Assembly (NCBI GenBank): GCA_949283695.1
Contig: CASDTX010000015.1
Coordinates: forward strand, 1-64,000
Source: an uncultured Eubacteriales bacterium
Lineage (GTDB): Bacteria; Bacillota; Clostridia; Lachnospirales; Lachnospiraceae
Direction: 5' to 3'
Length of the DNA: 64,000 nt
Shown in pieces: positions 54,370 to 63,492 of the stretch. Every line of letters starts with the position of its first letter. The first letter of the stretch is position 1. The translations under genes and the position numbers were made by a program. The notes under the pieces are model-generated. The model made no database searches, was not told where the DNA came from, and worked only from the letters and a program-made list of their open reading frames with translations.

Positions 54370-54415
54370 AGCCGTCCTAAGACGGCTCTGCACTGCACCC
54401 GATCCAAAGGATCGG
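54370..54415 (-). other. Two hairpins between bmpA and the ATPase gene
   Basis: A 7-bp stem at 54370-54387 and a 7-bp stem at 54399-54415, in the 160-bp spacer. Neither has a strong U-tract. They may limit read-through or protect the bmpA mRNA, giving more binding protein than transporter; inferred. Confidence 0.5.
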
Positions 54416-54434
54416 TCTTCTATTTCCCAGAATC

Positions 54435-55607
54435 TTATTCTACTACATTACATCCATCAACAATATACAGCCAGGATGGCGCAGATGATTCTTCCTGCTC
54501 GTGGTAGTATTCGCCCTCTGCAACTTCGTATTCTTCTCCTTCCGGGCTCACACCTTTCAGCGGACCTGCGAATACATGAAGCTCACCGGATTTGATCTTT
54601 TCTGCTGCCTCGTCAATCGCATCCTGCGTTCCCTCTGCTGCGATCGTCTCGTTCAGCGGCGACAGGTAAACCGCACCGTCTGCGTAGCCCTTGCACCAGT
54701 CAGCGGGGATCTCCTCACCGTCGATCATTGCCTGAACCGCCTCTGTCACGTAGATCCCCCAGTCGATACGCGGGGAGATCAGGGATGCGTTCGGAGCTGC
54801 GTCGATCATATCATTATTATACCCGACCTGCCATACGCCATTCTCTTCTGCTGTGGTAGCCGGAGCCGTTGAATCTGAGTGCTGAGATACCACATCACAT
54901 CCGCGGTCGATCAGGGCTTTTGCAACCTGGGATTCCACGGTCGGATCATTCCAGGAGTTCGTGTACATGATCTCCATGGTCACATCCGGATTCACGCTCT
55001 TTGCGCCCAGATAGAATGCGGTATATCCGCTGATTACCTCAGCGAACGGATAAGCTGCCACATAGCCCAGCTTATTGGTCTCTGTCTTCATTCCTGCCGC
55101 GATTCCCGCAAGATAACGTCCCTCGTAGATCGATGCGAAATAGTTATGGAAGTTGTCCAGTCCGGAATCCTTCGCCTGGTATCCTGTTGCGTGGCAGAAC
55201 TGCACGTCCGGATACTCCGCCGCAACTTCCTTCACATAATCCTCAAAGCCGAAGCTGGTGGCAAAGATAATATTACATCCTGCCTCAACCAGCTCTCTGA
55301 GGGCTGTATCACATTCTGCATCCTCCGGCACATTGTATTTGTTGATGATCTGGTCGTCACTTAACCCAAGCTCCTTCTGCATCTCCTGGGTTCCCAGATC
55401 GTGATTGTACGTGTATCCCATGTCACTCGGATCTGAAATGTGGACGAATCCTACTTTGATCTCGTCCTTCGGGATTCCTTCTGACGATTCTGTCTTTGTA
55501 TTACTGTCGTCGTTTCCTCCCGTCTCTGCAGCCGGAGCTCCGCACCCTGCGAACAGAGTGACTGCCATAGCTGCGCACAAAAATACGCTGATGATTTTCT
55601 TTTTCAT
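54435..55607 (-). CDS. bmpA: BMP-family nucleoside-binding lipoprotein
   Basis: 390 residues. The lipobox LFAGC is near residue 22, then a Ser/Thr/Glu linker and the periplasmic-binding fold starting KVGFVHISDPSDMGYTYNHD. The family binds purine nucleosides. AAGGAGG precedes the ATG. It leads the transporter operon and has a strong promoter with a structured leader. Confidence 0.93.
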   Translation of the reverse strand: MKKKIISVFLCAAMAVTLFAGCGAPAAETGGNDDSNTKTESSEGIPKDEIKVGFVHISDPSDMGYTYNHDLGTQEMQKELGLSDDQIINKYNVPEDAECDTALRELVEAGCNIIFATSFGFEDYVKEVAAEYPDVQFCHATGYQAKDSGLDNFHNYFASIYEGRYLAGIAAGMKTETNKLGYVAAYPFAEVISGYTAFYLGAKSVNPDVTMEIMYTNSWNDPTVESQVAKALIDRGCDVVSQHSDSTAPATTAEENGVWQVGYNNDMIDAAPNASLISPRIDWGIYVTEAVQAMIDGEEIPADWCKGYADGAVYLSPLNETIAAEGTQDAIDEAAEKIKSGELHVFAGPLKGVSPEGEEYEVAEGEYYHEQEESSAPSWLYIVDGCNVVE

Positions 55608-55660
55608 GCTTTTCCTCCTTTTTTTGCCTTGCTCCTTTCTCCGGAGCGTCTCCTGTTGCT

Positions 55661-55752
55661 AAAAAATGCTATCCTCATCTTGCCGAACTGTGTATGGTTC
55701 ATATACGGGATAGCTACGTGTTTATTTTACGCTCTGCCAGAAGAGAAGTCAA
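55661..55752 (-). promoter_or_regulatory. bmpA promoter and 5'-terminal hairpin with U-tract
   Basis: TTGACT (55747-55752), 17-bp spacer, TAAAAT (55724-55729) on the minus strand. The transcript would start near 55717, and GCTATCC (55708-55714) then pairs with GGATAGC (55668-55674), followed by A and six U. The 33-nt loop can form a small inner hairpin (GTAT with ATAC). This resembles an attenuator at the extreme 5' end. It is not a purine riboswitch by eye. Confidence 0.6.
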
Positions 55753-55843
55753 CAAAAGGGGATAAATTTCTTAAGCAAAAGTAACAAGACAGTACCACAC
55801 ATCTGCCTTCCGGTATATGCATGGTACTGTCCTGTTCTCTGCC

Positions 55844-56053
55844 TTATTGGATACTGATCACCTGATAATCCTGATCCTCTACCGTCTTTTTCAGCACATC
55901 ATCGCTGATCGCTCCGTTCAGTGTCACTACCGCGGTTCCTGCCTCGTGGCTCACCTCAGCTGCCTCTACTTCCGGAAGCGCCTCCAGGACTTTCTTAACC
56001 CTGGCCTCGCAGTGTCCGCACATCATCCCTTCAATCTTCATGGTCTTTGTCAT
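55844..56053 (-). CDS. copZ: CopZ-like copper chaperone from an internal start
   Basis: 69 residues, in frame with copA, starting [22 protein letters not shown] on the plus strand (56062-56068) gives AAGGAGG 8 nt before the ATG, as good as any gene start in the window. A free chaperone could therefore be made besides the fusion. Just upstream, 56072-56078 reads A AAA AAG in phase. Production of the free protein is a prediction. Confidence 0.55.
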   Translation of the reverse strand: MTKTMKIEGMMCGHCEARVKKVLEALPEVEAAEVSHEAGTAVVTLNGAISDDVLKKTVEDQDYQVISIQ

Positions 56054-58381
56054 TGTTGTTTCCTCCTTTTTCTTTTTTCTCGCTTTGATTTTCTTATCCC
56101 TGCGGCTGTCATACATCTGGAACCAGTTCAGCCGCAGTGCATTGCTGACCACGCAGAAGCTGGACAGGCTCATGGCTGCTGCCCCGAACATGGGGTTCAG
56201 CTGCCACCCGAATATCGGAATCCATACTCCCGCTGCCAGCGGAATGCCGATTACATTATAGAAAAATGCCCAGAACAGATTCTCGTGGATATTCCTCAGC
56301 GTCGCCCGGCTCATGCGGATCGCGGCGGGCACGTCGCTCAGTCTGCTCTTCATCAGCACGACGTCCGCGGCGTCGATCGCAATGTCTGTTCCGGCTCCGA
56401 TGGCGATGCCCATATCTGCACGGGTCAGAGCGGGCGCATCATTGATGCCGTCGCCTACCATGGCAGTCCGCCCCTTCTTCTTCAGCTCCCGGATCACACT
56501 TTCCTTACCGTCCGGAAGAACTCCGGCGATCACTTCATCCACTCCGGCCTGCGCCCCGATGGCTTTCGCCGTGCGCTCATTATCCCCCGTGAGCATAACC
56601 ACACGAATGCCCATATTCTGCAGTTCTCTCACCGCTCTCGGACTGTCCTCCTTGATCACGTCTGCCACGGCAATGATGCCGGCCAGTCTGCCGTTCCGGC
56701 TGAAGAACAAAGGGGTCTTCCCTTCCGATGCCAGCCGCTCCGCCGTACGCTCCGTCTCCTCCGGGATCTCTGCGCTCTGGCGGATGAACTTCAGATTCCC
56801 TCCGGCAAGGGCAGCTCCGGCATAAGTTCCGGAGAGGCCGTTGCCGGGCACCGCCTGGAAATCCTCTGCTTCTGCCGCTGTGCTGACTCCGGATTCCTGA
56901 GCCTTCGCCAGGATGGCACGGGCCAACGGATGCTCGCTCTTCTTTTCCAGCACGTAGGCTGTCATCAGAAGATCGTCCACGGTCACTCCCTCTGACGGAA
57001 TCATATCCGTCACCTCCGGCTGCCCGCTGGTGATCGTCCCGGTCTTATCCAGGGCTACGATTTCGGTTTTGCCGGTCTCTTCCAGAGACACTGCGGTCTT
57101 AAACATGATGCCGTTCTTCGCTCCCATACCGTTTCCAACCATGATTGCCACCGGCGTCGCCAGCCCCAGCGCACAGGGACAGCTGATCACCAGTACCGAG
57201 ATGCCTCTGGCAAGGGCAAACCCTGCCGTCTGACCGGCAAGCAGCCACACAAGGATTGTCACAGCCGCGATCCCGATCACCACCGGGACAAAGACACCGG
57301 ATACCCGATCCGCTACTTTCGCGATCGGCGCCTTGGTAGCCGCCGCGTCACTCACCATCTGGATAATCTGAGAGAGCGTCGTATCCTCTCCCACCCGCGC
57401 CGCCTCGCAGCGCAGGAATCCCGACTGGTTCAGGGTGGCCGCTGACACCGCGTCTCCCACTGCCTTGTCCACCGGTATGCTCTCTCCGGTAAGCGCAGAT
57501 TCGTTCACCGCACTGTGGCCTTCCAGGACAATGCCGTCTACCGGGATATTCTCCCCCGGTCTGACAACGAATACATCCCCCTTCCGCACCTGATCAATGG
57601 ATACCGTTTCTTCCCCGCCGTTTCTGATCACGACAGCCGTCTTGGGCGCCAGTTTCATCAGGCTCTTCAGCGCGTCTGTGGTTCTACCCTTTGAGCGCGC
57701 CTCCAGCATCTTCCCCACAGTGATCAGCGTCAGAATCATAGCCGCTGACTCGAAATAGAACTCATGCATGTACCCCATCACAGCCGATGCATCGCCCCGC
57801 ATCTGGGCGTCCGTCATGGCGAACAGTGCATACAGGCTGTACCCGTAAGACGCCCCGGCTCCCAGGGCCACCAGCGTATCCATATTAGGTGCCCGGTGCA
57901 TCAGTCCCCGGAATCCACTGATGAAGAACTTCTGGTTAATCACCATAACAATCGTGGTCAGCAGAAGCTGGATCAGCCCCATGGCTACATGGTTTCCTTC
58001 CAGAAAGGAAGGCATCGGCCAGTTCCACATCATATGCCCCATCGAGACATACATCAGCGGAATCAGAAAACACAGCGACGCAATCAGCCGTCTTTTCATC
58101 TTCGGCGTCTCTTTATCCTGCAGCGAATCCTCCGCCCGGACGGCAGCTCCTCCGGCCGCGGCTCTTCCGGATGCGGTCTCCGCGTCCTTCTCGGAGGCCC
58201 CGTAACCTGCCTCCTCAACAGCAGCGATAATCTCCGCCGGGGACGCAGTGCCCTCCACTCCCATGGAATTGGTGAGAAGACTGACCGAACAGGAGCTGAC
58301 TCCCGGTACTTTCGATACTGCCTTCTCAACCCGGGCGCTGCACGCGGCGCAGCTCATCCCTGTCACTTGATATTGCTTCAT
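55844..58381 (-). CDS. copA: Copper-exporting P1B-type ATPase with C-terminal CopZ domain
   Basis: 845 residues. An N-terminal heavy-metal domain ([13 protein letters not shown]) is followed by P-type ATPase motifs: [10 protein letters not shown] in the membrane, [10 protein letters not shown] as phosphorylation site, and [12 protein letters not shown]. After the last membrane helix comes a basic linker ([12 protein letters not shown]) and then a second complete metal domain ([13 protein letters not shown], residues 777-845), which elsewhere is the separate chaperone CopZ. No stop lies between. An internal Shine-Dalgarno and ATG precede the second domain. It exports Cu(I); it is 30 bp downstream of csoR. 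Confidence 0.95.
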   Translation of the reverse strand: MKQYQVTGMSCAACSARVEKAVSKVPGVSSCSVSLLTNSMGVEGTASPAEIIAAVEEAGYGASEKDAETASGRAAAGGAAVRAEDSLQDKETPKMKRRLIASLCFLIPLMYVSMGHMMWNWPMPSFLEGNHVAMGLIQLLLTTIVMVINQKFFISGFRGLMHRAPNMDTLVALGAGASYGYSLYALFAMTDAQMRGDASAVMGYMHEFYFESAAMILTLITVGKMLEARSKGRTTDALKSLMKLAPKTAVVIRNGGEETVSIDQVRKGDVFVVRPGENIPVDGIVLEGHSAVNESALTGESIPVDKAVGDAVSAATLNQSGFLRCEAARVGEDTTLSQIIQMVSDAAATKAPIAKVADRVSGVFVPVVIGIAAVTILVWLLAGQTAGFALARGISVLVISCPCALGLATPVAIMVGNGMGAKNGIMFKTAVSLEETGKTEIVALDKTGTITSGQPEVTDMIPSEGVTVDDLLMTAYVLEKKSEHPLARAILAKAQESGVSTAAEAEDFQAVPGNGLSGTYAGAALAGGNLKFIRQSAEIPEETERTAERLASEGKTPLFFSRNGRLAGIIAVADVIKEDSPRAVRELQNMGIRVVMLTGDNERTAKAIGAQAGVDEVIAGVLPDGKESVIRELKKKGRTAMVGDGINDAPALTRADMGIAIGAGTDIAIDAADVVLMKSRLSDVPAAIRMSRATLRNIHENLFWAFFYNVIGIPLAAGVWIPIFGWQLNPMFGAAAMSLSSFCVVSNALRLNWFQMYDSRRDKKIKARKKKKEETTMTKTMKIEGMMCGHCEARVKKVLEALPEVEAAEVSHEAGTAVVTLNGAISDDVLKKTVEDQDYQVISIQ

Positions 58382-58411
58382 ATTGGTTTCCTCCTTTTTA
58401 CCGCCGCTTGT

Positions 58412-58726
58412 TTATTTCATCAGCTTCTGAAGGACAAGAACCAGCTCGTCGATCGTCTCTTCATTTCCTTCTCGGATATCCTCCGCCACACAGGAGCGGA
58501 TATGTTCCGCGAGAAGGACCTTATTAAAGCTGTTGAGTGCGGCATTGACCGCTGATACCTGGATCAGAATATCCGGACAGTAGGCATTCTCCTCCACCAT
58601 CCTCCGGATCCCCCGCACCTGTCCTTCGATGCGGCTCAGACGGTTTAGCATCCTTCTTTTTTCTTCCTCAGACCGTTCTTTGTGACGATGCTGACATGCA
58701 GGACAGACGTGTTCTGTTTCTCCCAT
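58412..58726 (-). CDS. csoR: Copper-sensing repressor CsoR
   Basis: 104 residues from the ATG at 58726 (GGAGGG 7 nt upstream; the frame also opens at an unsupported TTG). All-helical CsoR/RcnR fold with RLSRIEGQVRGIRRMVEENAYCPDILIQ and AEHIRSCVAE, giving the Cys-His-Cys copper site. The N-terminus has an extra CPACQHRH segment. It represses its own copA operon until Cu(I) binds. Confidence 0.93.
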   Translation of the reverse strand: MGETEHVCPACQHRHKERSEEEKRRMLNRLSRIEGQVRGIRRMVEENAYCPDILIQVSAVNAALNSFNKVLLAEHIRSCVAEDIREGNEETIDELVLVLQKLMK

Positions 58727-58775
58727 TATTGTTCCCTCCAAATCTTATGAATCATACGCAGGTCACAGTTCAAAA

Positions 58776-58835
58776 ACCCCTGCGGGGTATTTTTCATTTC
58801 AGCAGTATTATATACCCTCCCTCGGTATATTGCAA
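58776..58835 (-). promoter_or_regulatory. csoR-copA promoter with two operator-like repeats
   Basis: TTGCAA (58830-58835), 17-bp spacer, TATAAT (58807-58812) on the minus strand. The inverted repeat TATACC-N7-GGTATA (58811-58829) fills the spacer. A second, ACCCC-TGC-GGGGT (58776-58788), lies downstream. Both resemble CsoR operators. Confidence 0.75.
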
Positions 58836-58855
58836 TACCCAAAGTAAAGTTTCTG

Positions 58856-58884
58856 TTGCCACAGCGAACGCACCGGGTTATAAT
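58856..58884 (+). promoter_or_regulatory. Sigma-A promoter of thiC
   Basis: TTGCCA (58856-58861), 17-bp spacer, TATAAT (58879-58884), just before the TPP riboswitch and divergent from the csoR promoter. Confidence 0.85.
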
Positions 58885-58908
58885 TGCCTTGTACGAAAAT
58901 GATATATT

Positions 58909-59000
58909 CTGCGGGGAGCTGGCATTAAGCCGGCTGAGAGGAAGCTGATCTGCTTCGACCCATAACCTGATTTGGATAATGCCAACGTAGGGACGACCAC
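58909..59000 (+). promoter_or_regulatory. TPP riboswitch
   Basis: The THI-box landmarks are intact: GGGGAGCTGG, GGCTGAGAGGAAG, CGACCCATAACCTGATTTGG, and TAATGCCAACGTAGGGA. It binds thiamine pyrophosphate and lowers thiC expression. Confidence 0.97.
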
Positions 59001-59013
59001 CGATAGACCAGAG

Positions 59014-59046
59014 GGGATTCTGCATGGCATGCAGAATCCCTTTTTC
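59014..59046 (+). terminator. Riboswitch-controlled terminator
   Basis: A perfect 12-bp stem (59014-59025 with 59029-59040) followed by five T residues, 14 nt after the aptamer and 110 bp before thiC. This indicates control at transcription termination. Confidence 0.92.
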
Positions 59047-59154
59047 TATGACAGGAATGTTCATCAGAAATGCCGGTTATTCGATTATCAGAACTGCTCT
59101 GCCCCAGAATTCAAGACAGCGTACTGACCAAGTACAGATGAGGAGGTACTACAG

Positions 59155-60465
59155 ATGAACAGTTACACAACCCAGATGGATGCGGCGAGAAAGGGCATCG
59201 TCACTCCCCAGATGGAGATCGTTGCAAAGAAGGAACACATGCCGGTGGAGAAACTGATGGCGCTGGTAGCAGAAGGAAAGGTTGCCATCTGTGCCAACAA
59301 GAAACACCTCTGCCTGGATCCGGAAGGTGTCGGCAGCATGCTCCGGACGAAAATCAATGTCAATCTCGGAGTCTCACGGGACTGCAAGGATTATGATATT
59401 GAGATGCAGAAGGTGATGAGTGCAGTAGAACTTGGCGCTGAGGCGATCATGGACCTCTCCAGCCATGGGAACACGCAGCCCTTCCGCCAGAAGCTGACTC
59501 AGGAGTGTCCGGCCATGATCGGAACCGTTCCGGTCTATGACAGTGTGATCCACTACCAGAGAGATCTGGCGACACTTTCCGCGCAGGACTTCATTGATGT
59601 TGTGCGCCTTCACGCAGAGGACGGCGTAGACTTCGTGACACTGCACTGCGGCATCACCCGCAAAACCATCGAACAGATCAAGAAACACAAGAGAAAAATG
59701 AATATCGTAAGCCGGGGCGGAAGTCTGGTATTCGCGTGGATGAGTATGACCGGCCAGGAGAACCCGTTCTATGAATACTTTGACCAGATTCTGGATATCT
59801 GTGAAGAATATGACGTGACGATTTCTCTGGGAGACGCCTGCCGTCCCGGATGTCTGGCGGATGCCACTGACGTCTGCCAGATCGAGGAGCTGGTGCGCTT
59901 AGGTGAGCTGACGAAGCGTGCATGGGACCACAATGTCCAGGTCATGGTGGAAGGCCCGGGCCACGTACCGCTTGATCAGGTGGCGGCCAATATGGAAGTA
60001 CAGAAGAGCATCTGCATGGGAGCTCCCTTCTACGTGCTGGGCCCTCTGGTAACAGATATCGCGCCCGGCTATGATCACATCACAGCAGCCATCGGCGGCG
60101 CGGTTGCCGCTATGAACGGAGCTGCCTTCCTCTGCTATGTTACACCGGCAGAGCATCTGGCGCTCCCCAACGTAGAAGATGTACGGCAGGGAATCATCGC
60201 CTCCCGGATCGCGGCCCATGCGGCGGACATCGCCAAAGGGATTCCCGGAGCCAGAGATCTGGACGACCGTATGGCGGACGCCAGAAGGAACCTGGACTGG
60301 GATGAACAGTTTGCCTGCGCCCTGGATCCCGGAACCGCTAAGGCCATCCGGGACAGCCGAAGCCCGGAGGACGACCACAGCGACACCTGCAGTATGTGCG
60401 GGAAATTCTGTGCGGTCCGCAGTATGAATAAAGCGCTGGCAGGAGAATATATCGATATCCTATGA
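59155..60465 (+). CDS. thiC: Phosphomethylpyrimidine synthase
   Basis: 436 residues. A radical SAM enzyme that turns aminoimidazole ribotide into the thiamine pyrimidine. The C-terminal cluster motif [11 protein letters not shown] gives the C-x2-C-x4-C ligands. [11 protein letters not shown] and the zinc/substrate residues are present. AGGAGG lies 8 nt upstream. No other thi gene follows in the window. Confidence 0.98.
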   Translation: MNSYTTQMDAARKGIVTPQMEIVAKKEHMPVEKLMALVAEGKVAICANKKHLCLDPEGVGSMLRTKINVNLGVSRDCKDYDIEMQKVMSAVELGAEAIMDLSSHGNTQPFRQKLTQECPAMIGTVPVYDSVIHYQRDLATLSAQDFIDVVRLHAEDGVDFVTLHCGITRKTIEQIKKHKRKMNIVSRGGSLVFAWMSMTGQENPFYEYFDQILDICEEYDVTISLGDACRPGCLADATDVCQIEELVRLGELTKRAWDHNVQVMVEGPGHVPLDQVAANMEVQKSICMGAPFYVLGPLVTDIAPGYDHITAAIGGAVAAMNGAAFLCYVTPAEHLALPNVEDVRQGIIASRIAAHAADIAKGIPGARDLDDRMADARRNLDWDEQFACALDPGTAKAIRDSRSPEDDHSDTCSMCGKFCAVRSMNKALAGEYIDIL

Positions 60466-60559
60466 TCACTGGCAGCCTCTTGTACGCCAACGCTGTAATC
60501 ACCGGAAGTGCCAAAAGGCACATTCCGGGATTGTAAGCGGTCACCACATCCATAAAGAA

Positions 60560-60626
60560 CAGGATACCCCCATGAAATCCGGTGTCTTTTCATACACGGG
60601 TTCCATGCAGGGTATCCTGCTTTTTC
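60560..60626 (+). terminator. Terminator after thiC
   Basis: CAGGATACCC (60560-60569) pairs with GGGTATCCTG (60610-60619), followed by CTTTTTC. The 40-nt loop can fold further (ATG...CAT arms). It lies between the convergent thiC and TRAP genes. Confidence 0.75.
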
Positions 60627-60658
60627 ATGTTTCCTGTTCAATTGTCCCAGGATCCGGA

Positions 60659-61651
60659 TTACTCTGCATAGAGTCTGTAAATCTCCGGATCCACCACTTC
60701 CCGGATCTCCTCATACACAGGCTCGGCCGCCTGGATCATCTGCTCTCTGACCTCATCTTCCAGCGCAATGATCTCTGTTCCGCTGTCCCTGATCGTCTGA
60801 ATTCTGTCGTCGATCCTCTCATCAGACTGCGCCCTCGCGTATTCCTTCGCGATGGCCTCTGCTTCGATGAGAATCTGCTGATCTTCCTCTGAAAGTTCTG
60901 AGAAGAAGGATTCACTCACCACCAGCGAAATCAGGTGGGGCACATGGTTCGTCTCAATGATATAATCCTGCTGCTCATAGAGCCGGTTGGATACAATCAC
61001 CTCGTAAGGATTCTCCTGCGCGTCAATGGTATGCTGCTGAAGCCCGATGTATACTTCACTGAAATTCATAGGCGTCGGGTTCGCTCCCAGCTCCTTCCAG
61101 AAACTGAGCTGATAGGCATCCTCCATGGTACGGATCTTCTGCCCTTTGAAATCCGCGAACTCTGTCACCTCTCTGTTTGTTGACATCACGCGGAACCCCT
61201 GGTCTGCGTATCCCAGCAGCTCGAATCCTGCCTCCCGGTAAGACTCCTTGATCTTCTCCAGAAATTCCGGCTGGTCCACCGTCTCTCTGACCGCCTCGAT
61301 ATCCCCGAACACACAAGGAGCGTCGAAAACTGCCGTATCATCAATAAAGCTGACCTGCGGCGCTGTATTCTGGATCACAAACGGGATATCTCCGTCATAA
61401 CAGCTTTCCAGAAGTTCACGGTCGCCGCCGAGCACGCTGTTCGGGTAGACGTTGATCTTAATTCTGCCTTCACTCAGCCGGTCTACTTCTTCGGCAAATT
61501 TCTCCGCGTAAATCTGGGTCACTGTATCCTCCGGGCTGGCCGTTCCCAGCGGGTATGCATAACGCTGCTCTCCGTCATCGGCAGAACACCCTGCAAGGAT
61601 GCCGGCGGCAACAATCACGGCGGCGGCGAATCTATAGGTTCTCTTTCTCAT
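60659..61651 (-). CDS. dctP: TRAP transporter solute-binding lipoprotein, DctP family
   Basis: 330 residues. A lipobox (ILAGC) is near residue 22. YPLGTASPEDTVTQIYAEKFAEEVDRLSEGRI opens the DctP fold, and GFRVMSTNREV carries the conserved Arg that binds the carboxylate. It delivers a carboxylic acid to the DctQM membrane complex. The neighbour aroD suggests a shikimate- or quinate-like ligand. Confidence 0.93.
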   Translation of the reverse strand: MRKRTYRFAAAVIVAAGILAGCSADDGEQRYAYPLGTASPEDTVTQIYAEKFAEEVDRLSEGRIKINVYPNSVLGGDRELLESCYDGDIPFVIQNTAPQVSFIDDTAVFDAPCVFGDIEAVRETVDQPEFLEKIKESYREAGFELLGYADQGFRVMSTNREVTEFADFKGQKIRTMEDAYQLSFWKELGANPTPMNFSEVYIGLQQHTIDAQENPYEVIVSNRLYEQQDYIIETNHVPHLISLVVSESFFSELSEEDQQILIEAEAIAKEYARAQSDERIDDRIQTIRDSGTEIIALEDEVREQMIQAAEPVYEEIREVVDPEIYRLYAE

Positions 61652-61692
61652 AACTGCCTCCTTCTGTCCTGATAATTACACCCAACCTGTCA

Positions 61693-62982
61693 TCACAGCA
61701 GCACCAGGCTGACCGCCGGAACAAATGTGATCACCAGCAGCGCCGCAAGGAAATACAGAATCATCGGCATCGCGTGCTTCGCGACCTGCATCAGCGGCAC
61801 TTCGGTCAGCGAGCTGGCGACGAACAGATTGACCCCGATGGGCGGTGTGACGAAACCGATGGCCAGATTCACGACCATCATCACGCCAAAATGAATGGGA
61901 TCCATGCCGATGGACTCCACGATCGGAAGCAGGATCGGCGTCAGGATCAGAATTGCCGGCGTTGTGTCCATCACCATTCCAACGATCAGCAGGAATGCAT
62001 TGATCACAAGAAGCAGCACCACAGAATTCGTGAAATGCGACAGGATCCAGCCGCTGATCGCCTGAGGAACCTGCATCAGAGTCAGCACTCTTGAAAATGC
62101 GATCGCCGATGCAAGGATAAAGAGGATCGGCGTATAGGTACGGATCGCTTCGACCAGAATCCCCCAGATATCCCTGACCCGTATCGTTTTATAGATCAGC
62201 ATGCTGATCAGCAATGCATAAAACACCGAGATCACTGCCGCCTCCGTCGGAGACGCGATTCCAGTATAGATGCACCCGAGGATAATCACCGGACTCAGCA
62301 GGGCGAACGCACTGTCTTTGAGCACCTTGATCAGGCCTTTCTCGTGAAGCGCGCCGACTACGACCATCTTTTTCTTCTGATCTTCTCCGTTCTTCTTACA
62401 ATAATAAAAGGCATACACCATCAGCAGAGCACCGATCAGAAGCCCCGGGATAATACCTGCGATAAACAGATCGCTCACTGACGCCCCGGAGGCAGAACCG
62501 TACATGATAAACGGGATACTCGGCGGGATGATCACGCCAAGTCCTCCTGCCACTGCGACCAGCGCGGTGGTAAACCGTTTCTCATATCCCATCTCCACCA
62601 GAATCGGTATGGTCATACTTCCCACTGCCGCCACAGTCGCCGGTCCAGACCCGGATATGGCTCCATAGAACAGACAGGTCACAATCACCGCACAGGGCAT
62701 CCCTGCCGTCCGCTTTCCCATAAAGTACGCGAACACATCAAACAGCTTCCTGGAGATGCCGCCCCGGGCCATGATGATTCCAGACAGCACGAACATCGGA
62801 ACTGCCAGCAGCGGGAAGCTGTCAAGGCCTCCCAGCATGGAGCGGATCACATAGGTCGCACTGGCCGTGAACGACGGGTCCACGGCGCCCGGAAGCACAG
62901 AGACGATCCCAAGAGAGATGGAGACCGGGATCGCGATTACCAGGCAGATTACAAATATCAGAAACAAAACAACTGCCGGCAT
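61693..62982 (-). CDS. dctM: TRAP transporter large permease, DctM family
   Basis: 429 residues, about 12 membrane segments. It starts MPAVVLFLIFVICLVIAIPV, with GGGGGAG 7 nt before the ATG; the frame opens 87 bp further upstream without support. SGSGPATVAAVGSMTIP and PPSIPFIMYG are DctM landmarks. Sodium-driven. It starts 1 bp from the dctQ stop. Confidence 0.94.
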   Translation of the reverse strand: MPAVVLFLIFVICLVIAIPVSISLGIVSVLPGAVDPSFTASATYVIRSMLGGLDSFPLLAVPMFVLSGIIMARGGISRKLFDVFAYFMGKRTAGMPCAVIVTCLFYGAISGSGPATVAAVGSMTIPILVEMGYEKRFTTALVAVAGGLGVIIPPSIPFIMYGSASGASVSDLFIAGIIPGLLIGALLMVYAFYYCKKNGEDQKKKMVVVGALHEKGLIKVLKDSAFALLSPVIILGCIYTGIASPTEAAVISVFYALLISMLIYKTIRVRDIWGILVEAIRTYTPILFILASAIAFSRVLTLMQVPQAISGWILSHFTNSVVLLLVINAFLLIVGMVMDTTPAILILTPILLPIVESIGMDPIHFGVMMVVNLAIGFVTPPIGVNLFVASSLTEVPLMQVAKHAMPMILYFLAALLVITFVPAVSLVLL

Positions 62983-62983
62983 C

Positions 62984-63478
62984 TCAGTTCTCCCCCTTTC
63001 CTCTGATCGTCTGGAATTCCACGATCCAGCGCTGCAGCACACGAACCGCGGACAAAGTAAATCCCACAAGCGGGGCCGCCTGTAGAAAGTACATGGGGAT
63101 CCCCATTGCAGGGCTGGTCTGTCCGTTCGCTGCTGCGGACATCAGATATTTCCATGCGAAGGGAAGCAGGTAGACGAATAAAATCAGCTCAAATGTATGA
63201 TTCACTACTTTGAATACTGCTTTCCCCCGCCTTGGGAAAATTGCCACGAACTGTTCGATCTTAATCGAGATGCATCTCTTCGTACAGTAGCTGACGCTCA
63301 AGAACCCTACCCAGATGAAAATATAACGGGTCAATTCTTCCGACCAGGACAGAGACGCGCCCAGCACATACCGGCAGAATACCTGTACACCCATGATGAC
63401 TGCCATGGCGGCCAGGGCCGCCACAAGCAGTACCTCTTCCAGATACTCATCTATCCAGTTCAATACCTTTCTCACCAT
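62984..63478 (-). CDS. dctQ: TRAP transporter small permease, DctQ family
   Basis: 164 residues with four membrane segments, including VFCRYVLGASLSWSEELTRYIFIW, the DctQ signature. The ATG at 63478 has GGGAG 6 nt upstream, lying in the gap after aroD; the earlier ATG at 63493 overlaps that site. Confidence 0.93.
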   Translation of the reverse strand: MVRKVLNWIDEYLEEVLLVAALAAMAVIMGVQVFCRYVLGASLSWSEELTRYIFIWVGFLSVSYCTKRCISIKIEQFVAIFPRRGKAVFKVVNHTFELILFVYLLPFAWKYLMSAAANGQTSPAMGIPMYFLQAAPLVGFTLSAVRVLQRWIVEFQTIRGKGEN

Positions 63479-63492
63479 AACAGTCTCCCGCA

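Noticed and set aside
55608-55717. Purine riboswitch ahead of bmpA
   Set aside because: The conserved loop sequences of purine aptamers are not present; only a simple hairpin with U-tract is seen.
59899-60378. Minus-strand open frame of 159 codons inside thiC
   Set aside because: Antisense shadow of a highly conserved gene; no ribosome site or promoter, Arg-rich and featureless.
60466-60553. Hydrophobic minus-strand stretch (start MDVVTAYNPGMCLLALPVI) after thiC
   Set aside because: About 30 residues look membrane-like but the frame then runs into antisense thiC. It may be a transporter remnant, but evidence is too thin to annotate.
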